Source of the DNA: Noviherbaspirillum malthae
GTDB taxonomy: Bacteria; Pseudomonadota; Gammaproteobacteria; Burkholderiales; Burkholderiaceae_D
Assembly: GCF_015352985.1 (NCBI RefSeq)
Contig: NZ_JACYXF010000040.1
Location: 1-55,007, forward strand
Length of the DNA: 55,007 nucleotides
Reading direction: 5' to 3'
The translations under genes were made by a program, and so were the position numbers. The notes under the pieces were generated by a model, which saw only the letters and a program-made list of their open reading frames with translations, made no database searches and was not told the origin of the DNA. This document shows positions 7,125 to 16,906 of the stretch, piece by piece. How positions within the stretch are numbered: position 1 is the stretch's first letter; the number at the start of each line of letters is the position of its first letter.

Positions 7125-10100
7125 ATGATTCAAGCATTTCTCCGCAAGACTGGTCTAAAACAACAGCTGACGATCGTTGTAAGCCTTGCCATTCTTATTA
7201 TGGCTGTAGCGATCTCTCTCCAAAGCTCATGGGAGAGCAAGAAGCGGATGAGGGATGCGCTGGTAAACCATGCCAAAAGCGTCGCTGCCACCCTCATGGA
7301 CCGCGGCGCCTTGGCGCTGATATATGACTCGAGCGAAAACGTCGACGTACCTCTTAACGCTGCATTGGCCATGAGCGATGTAGTACGAATTGATCTACTC
7401 CATCCTGACGGCAAACACTTGCTCACCCGGATAAGCGAAAACTACTCAAATATCCCCCCGCTTCCCAGTGATCCGGACCAGTACAAGAAAGGGGTACTGA
7501 AGGAGGACCACAATTACCTCAGCCTAGTCGTACCGGTGAAGGAAACCACCGAATCTGAGAATCCTTTCCAAGTCGCCGAGAGCCAATCTGTGCTTTACGG
7601 ATATGTTCACGTTGCCGTGAGCAAGGAGCAGCTGAACCGTGTTGGTACCGCACTCCTAACTAAGAATTTGTTGATCGCACTGATTATCGCGGCGGGACTC
7701 ATTGCTTGTCTGAGAGTCCTGACAGGTGCAATCGCTCGCCCCGTCGATATTCTTTCGCGCTCGATGAAACGTGCTGGTCAAGGAGAACTTGGCATCCGAG
7801 CAGATGTTGACGGGCCCTATGACATCGCCGAAATGGCATTGTCGTTCAATGAAATGATGAAGGCGCTTGAAGTCCGGGAGACGGAGCTAAAGGCGTCGCG
7901 CGACGAGGCCTTACACAACGCGATGGTCAACGCGCAGTTCACGGCGACCATCAGTCATGAAGTGCGCACACCGCTCATAGGAGTGATCAGCTTGTTGGAA
8001 TTGCTCCGCAAGCAAAACCTGACCAAACAACAGCGTGAGCACGTCGACTCGGCCTATAAATCCTCAACTGCATTGATCAATCTGCTGAACGATACCTTCG
8101 AGCTTTCGCGGATGAAGGCAGGCGATCTCCAGCTGAATGAAACGGACTTTGACCTTCATAAGCTTGTTGAAGACGTAATGGACGTATTCGGGAAAACAGC
8201 ACATGCGAAAGGGATCTACCTAGGTTATCTCCCCTGTCCTTTCGTTCCAGATCGGATAAAGGGTGACTCCATCAGGTTACGCCAAGTCCTGACCAATTTG
8301 CTTTCTAATGCGATCAAATTTACCAATTCAGGAGAGGTGGCGATAAAGGTAACAGCCGCTGAGAGTGGCCAGGAGTCGAAGCTACGGTTTGAAGTGACAG
8401 ATAGCGGGATCGGATTGACGTCCGAGGAAATTTCCAACGTTCTGGACGCCCCAGTTCAAGTTGGTCGTTACAAAGACAAGCAAGTGGGCCAACCAGGTCT
8501 GGGAATAGCGATCTCCAAACAGATCGTTGGACTGATGGGCGGCGAGATGGGCGTCACAAGCGAGAAGGGAAAAGGATCCACTTTCTGGTTCACAATAGTA
8601 TGCAAGCCTTCTGACGCAGTGGAGCTAGACGATGACCACCCCATGCTGTTTGATACCCGAGTACTTATTGCCGATGAGAGTTCGATCGTAAGGGAGTTTA
8701 TTGGCCAATGCCTGACTAAGCGTGGAATGCGTTGCGAGTCGTTCGATAACGCTGACGATGCATGGGCCGCCCTTATTCGTGCAGAAACGTCGTCTGATCC
8801 ATTCCGTCTCGTGATAGCGAGCAGTCGCTTGAGAGACGGGCTGTCACGAAGCTTCATCGACTTGGCCTACAGCGAACTCGTCGCATCTCCGGAACGGATA
8901 CTCGCTCTTGATCTCTATAGCGCCCCTTACCGATCTGAAGCAAACGACAACGGAAAGTGCCTCGGGCGGCCGCTAACGCAGTCGCGCTTGATTCAACATA
9001 TCGAAGACTTGCTGGAGAAACTACCTGAGTTTGCATTGCCGGCCAAGAACCATATTTCAGTATCTTTAGAACATGGAGACCCAAGACACCGAGCTCTGGT
9101 AGTTGATGCTGATGCAAATAGTCGCAGCCTTGCGGCTACCGCCCTAGCTAACGCTGGATGCGAATTCACGCTGGTCAGTAATGGCTTGGAGGCTTTACAA
9201 GAGATCAGAGACAATGAATATGACTTCATCCTTCTAGCATCGGATATGCCCGTATTAGACGGATTCGAGACCGCACTTCGGATTAGGACGGAGGAGAGCC
9301 GGACCGGCGCGCGTACACCAATCGTTGCCATGATAGACGTTGGGGATCAGGATGCTAAACAGCAATATCAAGCGTTCGGAATGGACGACTGGATTCGCAA
9401 ACCTATTACCACCGAAGATACCCGGGCTCTGGTACGCCGAATGTTGCAGCAATCCGAGATCACCATCGGCACTCAGCCTTCGCTGTTTCCTGAGATTGAG
9501 AGCGGTTCGTCGGCCCCGCTGGCTTTCAACCTCCGACGTTATGAAGAGATTAAAGCCTTGCTTGGAAAAGCGGCCGGCGATTCCTATCAAGCATTCCTGC
9601 AAGATATGCCGGGCCATCTCGCCGCATTACATGTCGCAAAGATTGCCAGCAACCATACGGAAGTTGCGCGGCTTCTCCATCTGATAAAAGGTACGAGCAT
9701 CAATATTGGAGCAGACGGACTGGCGACCGCTGCAAAAGACCTTGAGCAACGATGGAACGCTTCAGAGCCAATTGACGACGGCGAAATGATCTCCCAATTA
9801 CGCTCGTTGTTCGCCGCTGCGGAGACTGTGATCAACCGTATCGTGCCGGACTGTACAGAAGTAACCGACCCCATCGCCGAGCCTATTGGTCATGTATTGA
9901 TTGCCGATGATGACCGAGTGAATCGAATCTCCCTTCGGGCGATCCTTGAGAAACAGGGTTATAAAGTCACGGAAGCGGACAATGGTGCGACCGCCCTCGC
10001 TCACCTCGACAACCAAACCCCCGACGTGATCTTGTTAGATGCAGTAATGCCGGTACTTGATGGTTTCGAAACCTGCGCGCGCATCCAAAAGCTCCCGCCT

Positions 10101-11600
10101 TCGAAGGCATGTCCGGTCATTATGATGACCGCATTGGAAGATGGTGCAGCGGTAGAGATGGCCTTTGCAGCTGGCGCAAGCGATTACATTACGAAGAGCA
10201 GCGGCACCTCTGTATTGCTATCCCGGATCAAGCACACGGTCGACTCCAACGAAGAGCTCAGATCGGCTCGGGCACGCTCGTACGGAGATGAGCTGACTGG
10301 ACTTCTCAGCCGTCCTGCTTTCTACGAGATAATTACCGAAGAGCTACGTGCACCATCAACCGAACGGGCCGCGGTACTGTACCTCGATATTGACCGCTTC
10401 TCGTCAATTAACCACGAGTACGGACACGACGTAGGCGACCAGTTGTTACTGGAGATAGCACAGCGCCTTAAGCGCACAGTCCGCAAGCAGAACTGTATAG
10501 CCCGCATTAGCGGATCTGACTTTGCAATATTACTTAGCCCAATTGCCTCCGAATCAGAGGCGGATAGTATGGCGGACCAGCTGGTAAAGGCCATCGCCCA
10601 CCCCTTTGTGGTAGACCAGCATACGATCTCCGCTTCCGTCAGTATCGGCATCGCAACGTATCCTGCAGACGCTACCGATGCAGGCATGTTGGTTAAACGC
10701 GCCAGCACTGCCATGGCAAAAGCTAAGAAAGCCAATGCGACGATCCATTTCTATGAAAGCTCGATGGACCCGGGCTTCACCGAGAAGCTACGGGTGCAAG
10801 AAGAATTGCAAGCAGCATTGGACAATGGGCAGCTCAAGATTCTCTACCAACCGCTGGTTGCCTCGAATACCGGATTGATCACTGGCGTGGAAGCGCTTGT
10901 ACGTTGGAACCATCCGTCGCGCGGCGTGCTTGCTCCGGCGGATTTCATACCAGCGGCAGTTGAAACAGGACTGATTATTCCACTCGGAGAGTGGGTGACG
11001 AACAACGCATTCGCTCAATTGAAACAATGGCACAGGCAAGGCTGGACATCACTTAGCCTCAGCCTCAATGTATCAAGCCAAGAACTCCTCCAGCCCGATT
11101 TCCCAAGCCTTATCAGTCAGATGGCGAAGAAGGCGAGCATCCCTCCCTCATCTGTCATTCTTGATGTTGCAGAGATAACGCTGGTTGAACATATCGACCA
11201 TATCAGTGACGTTCTTGCACAGTTGCAGGGGCTGGGGATCAGGATTGCAGTTGACGATTTTGGGTTGGGTTTCACCTCGATGTCCTATATCAAGCGGCTG
11301 CCTATCGAGTTTATCAAGATTGATCGGGCGTTCATCCGCGATGTGCCACGTGCACGTGAGGACACTAGCATCCTTGATTCAATGCTCACTCAAGCACGGG
11401 AATGCGGGATTTCTGTGGTAGCAGAAGGAGTCGAGCGCGCTGATCAGTATCAGTTTCTCAAACAGCGAGGATGCGCCTTCGTCCAGGGGAATTTCGCCAG
11501 ACCGGTAACGGACGCCTCTCACCTTACCGTTTTCTTGACGCTACATGCAGATAATGTAGCAACGCAACTGCATCCCGAGCCGTTAATTACGGTCCAATAG
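7125..11600 (+). CDS. Hybrid histidine kinase with three receivers, HPt, degenerate GGDEF and intact EAL
   Basis: 1,491 residues from the ATG at 7125; a TTG at 7056 is an alternative but adds a polar stretch before the first membrane helix. Order: helix (about 15-35), periplasmic sensor, helix (about 185-205), HAMP, HisKA with His278 (SHEVRTPL), HATPase with NAIKF, DSGIG and GLGIA boxes. Then come a receiver-like domain without an acceptor Asp (about 510-622), a second receiver whose acceptor site is Ala705 (ILLASDMP), HPt with His852 (HLIKGTS), a third receiver with Asp972 (ILLDAVMP), a GGDEF domain whose signature is SGSDF (1129-1133), and an EAL domain with EAL 1256-1258, DDFG from 1377 and AEGVE. 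Prediction: a ligand-gated phosphorelay controlling c-di-GMP hydrolysis. The GGDEF is probably inactive. Confidence 0.85.
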   Translation: MIQAFLRKTGLKQQLTIVVSLAILIMAVAISLQSSWESKKRMRDALVNHAKSVAATLMDRGALALIYDSSENVDVPLNAALAMSDVVRIDLLHPDGKHLLTRISENYSNIPPLPSDPDQYKKGVLKEDHNYLSLVVPVKETTESENPFQVAESQSVLYGYVHVAVSKEQLNRVGTALLTKNLLIALIIAAGLIACLRVLTGAIARPVDILSRSMKRAGQGELGIRADVDGPYDIAEMALSFNEMMKALEVRETELKASRDEALHNAMVNAQFTATISHEVRTPLIGVISLLELLRKQNLTKQQREHVDSAYKSSTALINLLNDTFELSRMKAGDLQLNETDFDLHKLVEDVMDVFGKTAHAKGIYLGYLPCPFVPDRIKGDSIRLRQVLTNLLSNAIKFTNSGEVAIKVTAAESGQESKLRFEVTDSGIGLTSEEISNVLDAPVQVGRYKDKQVGQPGLGIAISKQIVGLMGGEMGVTSEKGKGSTFWFTIVCKPSDAVELDDDHPMLFDTRVLIADESSIVREFIGQCLTKRGMRCESFDNADDAWAALIRAETSSDPFRLVIASSRLRDGLSRSFIDLAYSELVASPERILALDLYSAPYRSEANDNGKCLGRPLTQSRLIQHIEDLLEKLPEFALPAKNHISVSLEHGDPRHRALVVDADANSRSLAATALANAGCEFTLVSNGLEALQEIRDNEYDFILLASDMPVLDGFETALRIRTEESRTGARTPIVAMIDVGDQDAKQQYQAFGMDDWIRKPITTEDTRALVRRMLQQSEITIGTQPSLFPEIESGSSAPLAFNLRRYEEIKALLGKAAGDSYQAFLQDMPGHLAALHVAKIASNHTEVARLLHLIKGTSINIGADGLATAAKDLEQRWNASEPIDDGEMISQLRSLFAAAETVINRIVPDCTEVTDPIAEPIGHVLIADDDRVNRISLRAILEKQGYKVTEADNGATALAHLDNQTPDVILLDAVMPVLDGFETCARIQKLPPSKACPVIMMTALEDGAAVEMAFAAGASDYITKSSGTSVLLSRIKHTVDSNEELRSARARSYGDELTGLLSRPAFYEIITEELRAPSTERAAVLYLDIDRFSSINHEYGHDVGDQLLLEIAQRLKRTVRKQNCIARISGSDFAILLSPIASESEADSMADQLVKAIAHPFVVDQHTISASVSIGIATYPADATDAGMLVKRASTAMAKAKKANATIHFYESSMDPGFTEKLRVQEELQAALDNGQLKILYQPLVASNTGLITGVEALVRWNHPSRGVLAPADFIPAAVETGLIIPLGEWVTNNAFAQLKQWHRQGWTSLSLSLNVSSQELLQPDFPSLISQMAKKASIPPSSVILDVAEITLVEHIDHISDVLAQLQGLGIRIAVDDFGLGFTSMSYIKRLPIEFIKIDRAFIRDVPRAREDTSILDSMLTQARECGISVVAEGVERADQYQFLKQRGCAFVQGNFARPVTDASHLTVFLTLHADNVATQLHPEPLITVQ

Positions 11601-11655
11601 ATTGCCCCAACGTACGCCAGGTATCAGAGCATCTTCAAGCAGGGAATAAGAGCAT

Positions 11656-13110
11656 ATGCATTACAGACACAACATGACTAAACAGCTTGCAGCAAAACGC
11701 TACCTGCTAGAAGTTCTGGTTATCGCAACATTGATTGGAATGCAGGCTGTAGCGACGTATGCTTATCTTGCATATCGCCAGGTGCATGACCTACTTACCC
11801 TGTACTTGATCTTTCAGACAGTATGGACTACCGGTCTTGCCGGCGTCTGCGCACTTGGCTTCGTAAGATACCGGGAAGGCCAACTGTGCGCCGAGAAAGA
11901 TCTAGTCATCAAGGTGAACGACGAGCAGCTCGCAAAGGCACGTGACGCCATCATGACAAAAAATCATTTCCTGGGGACCGTGAGTCATGAATTACGTACT
12001 CCACTGCAGCGGATCGTCGCCTCGATTGACTTACTTGATCGCCCTGATTACGACAAGCGCCAGAGAAATGCCCTTGACCGAATAACTTCAGGTGCGGCTC
12101 AACTGGATGCGTTGCTACACGACTTTCTCGACTTCTCCCGTTTGGATTCCGGCAAGTTGCAGTTACGCAGCGGTACTTTCAACCCAATGGAAGTGGTCAG
12201 GAAGATCGTGTCAAACTACCAAGCAGCAGCCAAGAACAAAAACATGCACTTGGTATGCGATTTGGGCACATCACGTATTGAGGTCCGATCGGACATATTC
12301 CGCTTTCAGCAGATCGTGACGAACCTTGTGACGAATGCGATCAAATACGCTGATAAGGGGAAGATCCACGTAACACTCATTTACCGGCACGACAACCAAA
12401 GCGGCAAGACAACACTCGGGCTTTCCGTTATCGACGAGGGCCCGGGAATTGCGCCAGAGCACCAACAAATTATCTTCGATCCTTTTACTCAGGTAGATCA
12501 GACAAACACCCGAGCAAAGGACGGTGCCGGGATGGGGCTGGCAATCGTCAAACGTCTGGTCGAAGACCTATTCGGCGGTCGAATCTGGGTAGACAGCGAG
12601 CTTGGGAAAGGCTCTCGCTTCGAGGTCCGCATTCCCGTGGAACTGGTATCACAAACTCCGGAATTTAACGCCCAAGCGCCTCAGGCCTTGGAGACAACGC
12701 GCTACCACCAATCGCCAAAAACTATTACCGGCACCGGAAAGAGGATACTCCTGGTAGATGACCAGTTAGCAATACTCGATCTGTTCAAGGATCTGCTCGA
12801 ACAAGTCGGCTATCTATGTGCGACGGCCTCGAATGGAGCAGATGCCGTTGCGATGGCTTTGGTGAACAATTACGATGCAATTCTTTTAGACATCCACATG
12901 CCTGGCATGGACGGCTTCGCCGTAGCGCGCGAGATCCGTGGCCAGAGCGGGCCCAATACCGGCACACCGATCATCGCCGTAACAGCGCATTCAGAGTACC
13001 TTACATCAAAGGATCAACGCCAAGTGTTCAGTAATTACCTCTTGAAACCTGTGCGGCAAGACGACTTGACGAATGCGATCGAGCGCGCCGTTACAGAAGA
13101 ATCCTCTTAA
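11656..13110 (+). CDS. Hybrid sensor histidine kinase with C-terminal receiver
   Basis: 484 residues. Two predicted membrane helices (about 17-38 and 48-70) with almost no periplasmic loop, a short linker, HisKA with His111 (SHELRTPL), HATPase with NLVTNAIKYA, DEGPGI and GAGMGLAIV, then a receiver with acceptor Asp412 (ILLDIHMP), Thr in VTAHS and Lys in LLKPVR. All catalytic motifs look intact. The gene begins 55 bases after the giant sensor and is probably cotranscribed. It may feed phosphate to the HTH-receiver protein or to the HPt of the large sensor. An ATG six codons downstream is a possible alternative start. Confidence 0.82.
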   Translation: MHYRHNMTKQLAAKRYLLEVLVIATLIGMQAVATYAYLAYRQVHDLLTLYLIFQTVWTTGLAGVCALGFVRYREGQLCAEKDLVIKVNDEQLAKARDAIMTKNHFLGTVSHELRTPLQRIVASIDLLDRPDYDKRQRNALDRITSGAAQLDALLHDFLDFSRLDSGKLQLRSGTFNPMEVVRKIVSNYQAAAKNKNMHLVCDLGTSRIEVRSDIFRFQQIVTNLVTNAIKYADKGKIHVTLIYRHDNQSGKTTLGLSVIDEGPGIAPEHQQIIFDPFTQVDQTNTRAKDGAGMGLAIVKRLVEDLFGGRIWVDSELGKGSRFEVRIPVELVSQTPEFNAQAPQALETTRYHQSPKTITGTGKRILLVDDQLAILDLFKDLLEQVGYLCATASNGADAVAMALVNNYDAILLDIHMPGMDGFAVAREIRGQSGPNTGTPIIAVTAHSEYLTSKDQRQVFSNYLLKPVRQDDLTNAIERAVTEESS

Positions 13111-13319
13111 AAAGCAAATTTGTCATGCATACCGCCGCTTTTGAAGAAACCGTTTTCTTTAAAAACAATAACTTAGAGGAAAAAGCGCGTGGGCACGCTG
13201 GCCGCGTAATATGGGTTTTTACATGAAGCGCATCTGCGGTGACTAGAACTGCAAATTCTCCCTGTTTTTGACCTCTTTTTGGCTCTGAAGAAGGGTGACG
13301 GTTATGGACACTGCTAGCC

Positions 13320-14495
13320 ATGACCAATTTCTTAAAACAGATCCCGCCCGAAGCGTTGCTGGAGGATGCAAAGTCGGCTATCGAGGCAATACGAACCGCG
13401 GCGGGGTTCTCTGATGCCCAATTCAACCACCTGTTCCTGCCCGTATTGAAGCACTACGCGAAATGCGTACAACAGCTTCCGCTGAAACCGGACTATTTCT
13501 CCGAGGCACGAGGGTCTTGGGAATTCGGATTGACGGTGTCGATCCTGACTCTACGCCTGGCGGGCACGCGCATGTTCTTCCCATCTCTTGAGTCGGAAGC
13601 ACGCCGCGCTCTCGAGCCACAGTGTCGCTTTGCTGCGTATGTTGCCGGACTTGCCTCTGGGGTGGCGATACTAGCCCAGAATGCCAAGTTGCTCGACGGC
13701 GATGATGAATTCCATCCGCTAACCGCCGCTCAGCCATTGCAGAACTGGTTGAACACTGCGAAAAACCCCATGTTCAACTGGCGCATAAATGAACAAGCAC
13801 TGTCGCCTCAGGAATGTGCTGCTATAGGCGCGCTTTTCATTCCAAGGGGTCTTCTACGCGACTTCGACCTCCGGGTCACCCTAATGATTTGTAATTCAAT
13901 CAATCCCCCTGCTTCTGCAAGTGGCATCGAATCTACTCTAGCTAAGGTTGTCAGGACCTCCATTGAAAAGACGATCGAGCTTTACGCAACGAAGCAAAGG
14001 ATGCAATACACGGAGCCAGCAAAGAACGGCGCACCGCTGATACATGAGGCTGGCCGTGCAGCAGCCCAGATGATAGATTCTGCTCGCCCTGAACCGGTAG
14101 TAGTGAATCCTCTATCCTCTCCTCCCGCAACAGAGGTGACTTCGCACGGGAGTCCCGGCGAGCTGTCGGCGGCGCACTTTGCAGAGGGTGCGTTGCGACT
14201 GGCAAATGGCGACCATACCGCCGCAGCGCTACTGAGCAAGGGAGACCCCGTTTTATTGGAATGGTTTAGCGCTCTTACCACTCACGAGCGGTACGCCGCG
14301 GTACGCGAGAAGCTCGTTGTCACCGAATCCGGTATAGAAATGCCGGGAGCCATCCTGGGTAGCTTCGGCGTGAGCGGTGCAACAATCAAAGGCTATCTCG
14401 ATAGTGCGGGCCTTGTGGCCGGCAAAGCGTCGAGCTTAAAGAACGTTCTACTTTCCCCATTGCTGAAACCGGTTCTCTTTGGAGATAAAACATGA
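13320..14495 (+). CDS. TraI_2-domain protein (MobH relaxase-like) with degenerate active site
   Basis: 391 residues. The N-terminal two thirds follow the TraI_2 domain of MobH relaxases. The recognisable parts are VQQLP, then RGSWEFGLTVSILTLRLA where the family has GGLLxHxLEVAxxAL, then RFAAYVAGLASGVAIL, then PLQNWL...NWR. The C-terminus (LGSFGVSGATIKGYLDSAGL) resembles the TraI_2_C winged-helix end. The histidine cluster expected after VQxLP is replaced by KPDYFSEA, and the expected His-Asp pair of the next helix by Ala-Ser. It is also much shorter than SXT TraI (about 700). It is directly coupled by ATGA to traD, so it keeps the family's genomic place. It may be a structural or accessory relaxosome protein; a true relaxase may lie elsewhere. 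Confidence 0.6.
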   Translation: MTNFLKQIPPEALLEDAKSAIEAIRTAAGFSDAQFNHLFLPVLKHYAKCVQQLPLKPDYFSEARGSWEFGLTVSILTLRLAGTRMFFPSLESEARRALEPQCRFAAYVAGLASGVAILAQNAKLLDGDDEFHPLTAAQPLQNWLNTAKNPMFNWRINEQALSPQECAAIGALFIPRGLLRDFDLRVTLMICNSINPPASASGIESTLAKVVRTSIEKTIELYATKQRMQYTEPAKNGAPLIHEAGRAAAQMIDSARPEPVVVNPLSSPPATEVTSHGSPGELSAAHFAEGALRLANGDHTAAALLSKGDPVLLEWFSALTTHERYAAVREKLVVTESGIEMPGAILGSFGVSGATIKGYLDSAGLVAGKASSLKNVLLSPLLKPVLFGDKT

Positions 14496-16357
14496 CACGC
14501 ACTTACCAGGATATGTTTCGTCCGGCGTATGAGGCGCCTGCATGCGTTGCATGGGCCGGTTCCACCATCGCATTATTAGCCACTACCCCACCAGGTTGGC
14601 CCCTTTTCGCCTTAGGCTCTATTACCCTCACGTATATGCGTGGGAGGGAAGCGCTGGAACTGTACCGGTTCAGATCCTCCGTCTCATCACTTCGAGTCGA
14701 AACTCTCACGTCGGAGGAAGCGGTTGCTATCTCGAAGCGCCATCTGCAGGAAAAGACGAAGTTCTTCTGGATGGGGCGCGGTTTCCGCTGGACCCAACGG
14801 CACGCGGAGATCGCCCGTAACTTGATGTACCGAAACCCAGAAGAGATCGTCGGCGCACCGGCGTGGCTTCCCTCTTTCGTGAAGCGCCGAATCACTCCAC
14901 CTAACATGGTGCCACTCAAAGAGGACTTAATTGGCGTTCCCTGGATCCATGGTATTGAACCGAAAGAGGAAGAGCTGAAACTGCCCATTGAAGCGCTTCC
15001 CGGTCACACCTTAATCGTCGGCACGACTCGAGCAGGTAAAACGCGCCTTTACGAGCTGCTAACTACACAGATCGTACATAAAGGCGATATCCTCATCGTT
15101 CTTGACCCAAAAGGAGATAAGGACTGGGAGAACCGGCTTCGGCGTGAATGTGAAAAGGCGGGTCGTAAGTTCTTATACTTCCATCCCGCCCATCCCTCTA
15201 AGTCAATCCGGATAAATCCGCTTGCGAACTGGAACACGCTCTCGGAGCCTGCAACTCGCATCGGCCAGCTAATCGATGCTGAGGGCACCTTTGCCGCGTT
15301 CGCGTGGAAGACGCTCTATCGAGTGTTCCGTGGCATTGTCGCTGATGGAGAACGTCCCACGATCAAAGCGGCAAAGGAGTATGTGCAACTCGGCGTCGAG
15401 CCGCTACTGGAGCGCCTCCTCGCCAAGACGCTTTTTGCTAAAGAAGGCTCGAAGTGGGACGCTAACCTACAACAGTATGCCGCCGCCGCGAGTGTCGGCA
15501 AGAAAGGTGCACAAATCTCCGAGCGGTTGGAGCTCATGATTGCCAAATACAAGAGCTTCGAGTTGCGAGATGAAGCGATCGATTCACTGATCTCAATGGT
15601 GCATCATTCGAAAGAGCACTATAGCAAAATGATCCAGGTACTCGAACCGATCCTTGAGATGCTCGGCTCCGACGAGATCGGCAAGATGCTCTCCCCGGAC
15701 CCGTTGGATAGTGCAGACCTGCGACCGATTTACGACACTCAGAAGATCATCGAGGAAGACGCCGTTCTTTACGTTGGGCTTGACTCTTTATCGAACAAAA
15801 TTATTGGATCGGCCATCGGCTCGGTGATGCTCGCCGACATCGCAAGTGTTCTCGGTGCCATCTATAACTTCCGCGAAAAAAAGGACATATACCTATTTGT
15901 CGATGAGGCTGCCGAGATCGTCAACGAACAAACGATTCAGATTCTGAACAAGGGTGGCGGTGCCGGCATGAAGGCCTTCATCGCGACGCAGACCATCGCT
16001 GACTTTGACGCAGTTTTCGGCTCCAACGCGCGCACCAAACAGGCTTTAGGAAACCTCAATAACGTCATATGTCTGCGAGTAAAGGATCCAGATATGGCGA
16101 AGTGGATTGCCGAATCGTTTGGAAAAACGACTGCGCGTTCGCTTAGTGTCTCGTACTCAGCCGGTTCAGAATCGTCTGCTTCCTTTACTGAATTCCGCGG
16201 CCAGACCTCCCGCTCCATGAATGAAACAGAAATTCCTTTTGTCTCACCAGACTTGCTTACCCGATTGCCTGGCCTTCAATACTTCGCATTTCTTGCCGGC
16301 AGCACTCTATACAAAGGCCGCTTGCCGTTGATGATTGATGACCCGAAGAATAACTGA
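14492..16357 (+). CDS. traD: TraD/VirD4-type conjugative coupling protein
   Basis: 621 residues. Two N-terminal membrane helices (about 19-50), then an ATPase core with Walker A GTTRAGKT (177-184) and Walker B DIYLFVDEAAE (from about 466). The GHTLIVGTTRAGKTRLYELL and VLDPKGDKDWENR segments are typical of the SXT/ICE branch of TraD proteins. It forms a hexameric inner-membrane motor that brings the relaxosome to the type IV secretion channel. The ATGA overlap with the TraI_2-like gene and the downstream DUF4400 gene reproduce the traI-traD-DUF4400 order of SXT/R391 and IncA/C-type systems. Confidence 0.88.
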   Translation: MTRTYQDMFRPAYEAPACVAWAGSTIALLATTPPGWPLFALGSITLTYMRGREALELYRFRSSVSSLRVETLTSEEAVAISKRHLQEKTKFFWMGRGFRWTQRHAEIARNLMYRNPEEIVGAPAWLPSFVKRRITPPNMVPLKEDLIGVPWIHGIEPKEEELKLPIEALPGHTLIVGTTRAGKTRLYELLTTQIVHKGDILIVLDPKGDKDWENRLRRECEKAGRKFLYFHPAHPSKSIRINPLANWNTLSEPATRIGQLIDAEGTFAAFAWKTLYRVFRGIVADGERPTIKAAKEYVQLGVEPLLERLLAKTLFAKEGSKWDANLQQYAAAASVGKKGAQISERLELMIAKYKSFELRDEAIDSLISMVHHSKEHYSKMIQVLEPILEMLGSDEIGKMLSPDPLDSADLRPIYDTQKIIEEDAVLYVGLDSLSNKIIGSAIGSVMLADIASVLGAIYNFREKKDIYLFVDEAAEIVNEQTIQILNKGGGAGMKAFIATQTIADFDAVFGSNARTKQALGNLNNVICLRVKDPDMAKWIAESFGKTTARSLSVSYSAGSESSASFTEFRGQTSRSMNETEIPFVSPDLLTRLPGLQYFAFLAGSTLYKGRLPLMIDDPKNN

Positions 16358-16383
16358 TTCATTGTCCAGCATACGAAAATCTC

Positions 16384-16899
16384 ATGACCACAACCCAAAA
16401 AGCCCTTCTGTCCGTCATCGATAACCAGGCCGTTCAGGTTAACGCGAAGCGTATATGGCGCCATAGCCCGTTGCTCGAGTCAATGACAATAAAGTTGGCC
16501 AACTTTGTCGGTATACATGCCCAGACACATGGCGGGGAAACGCTGCTTGCCGCCGCAATTTGTGCGGCCGCCGCCGCCTATGCGAATGCCGAGATCGATG
16601 ATGGTAATGATGACGCCGCAGTCAACGCCTACGCCGACCAGATTATCCAACATGCTGTACTCGTATTCAGCCAGACTATCTACGTCGCGACCCCATCAGG
16701 GGAGGTAAAGTGGATGCCGTTTGAATGTTCACTGCTCGACTTCGTGCGACGCCATGATGGGACAAACGTGTCTGTGTTGTTCAGAGAGCCACTGTTCCCT
16801 AAGGCGCTCGCAGTGGCCTTCGTGATGGCAAAGCTAGTGCCCTACCCTTTGCTAGAAGCGTCTACCTCTAGCACGATCTTCACCGATATTGTGAACTAG
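16384..16899 (+). CDS. Conserved-position hypothetical protein in the traD operon
   Basis: 171 residues, no signal peptide and no clear family. An Ala-rich helical stretch (about 57-72: LLAAAICAAAAAYANAE) is followed by an acidic segment, then mixed sequence with hydrophobic patches (AVAFVMAKLVPYPLLE). The gene begins 27 bases after traD and ends eight bases before the DUF4400 gene, so it belongs to the transfer operon. A cytosolic transfer-accessory role is likely from position only. Confidence 0.55.
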   Translation: MTTTQKALLSVIDNQAVQVNAKRIWRHSPLLESMTIKLANFVGIHAQTHGGETLLAAAICAAAAAYANAEIDDGNDDAAVNAYADQIIQHAVLVFSQTIYVATPSGEVKWMPFECSLLDFVRRHDGTNVSVLFREPLFPKALAVAFVMAKLVPYPLLEASTSSTIFTDIVN

Positions 16900-16906
16900 G
16901 GACCAA

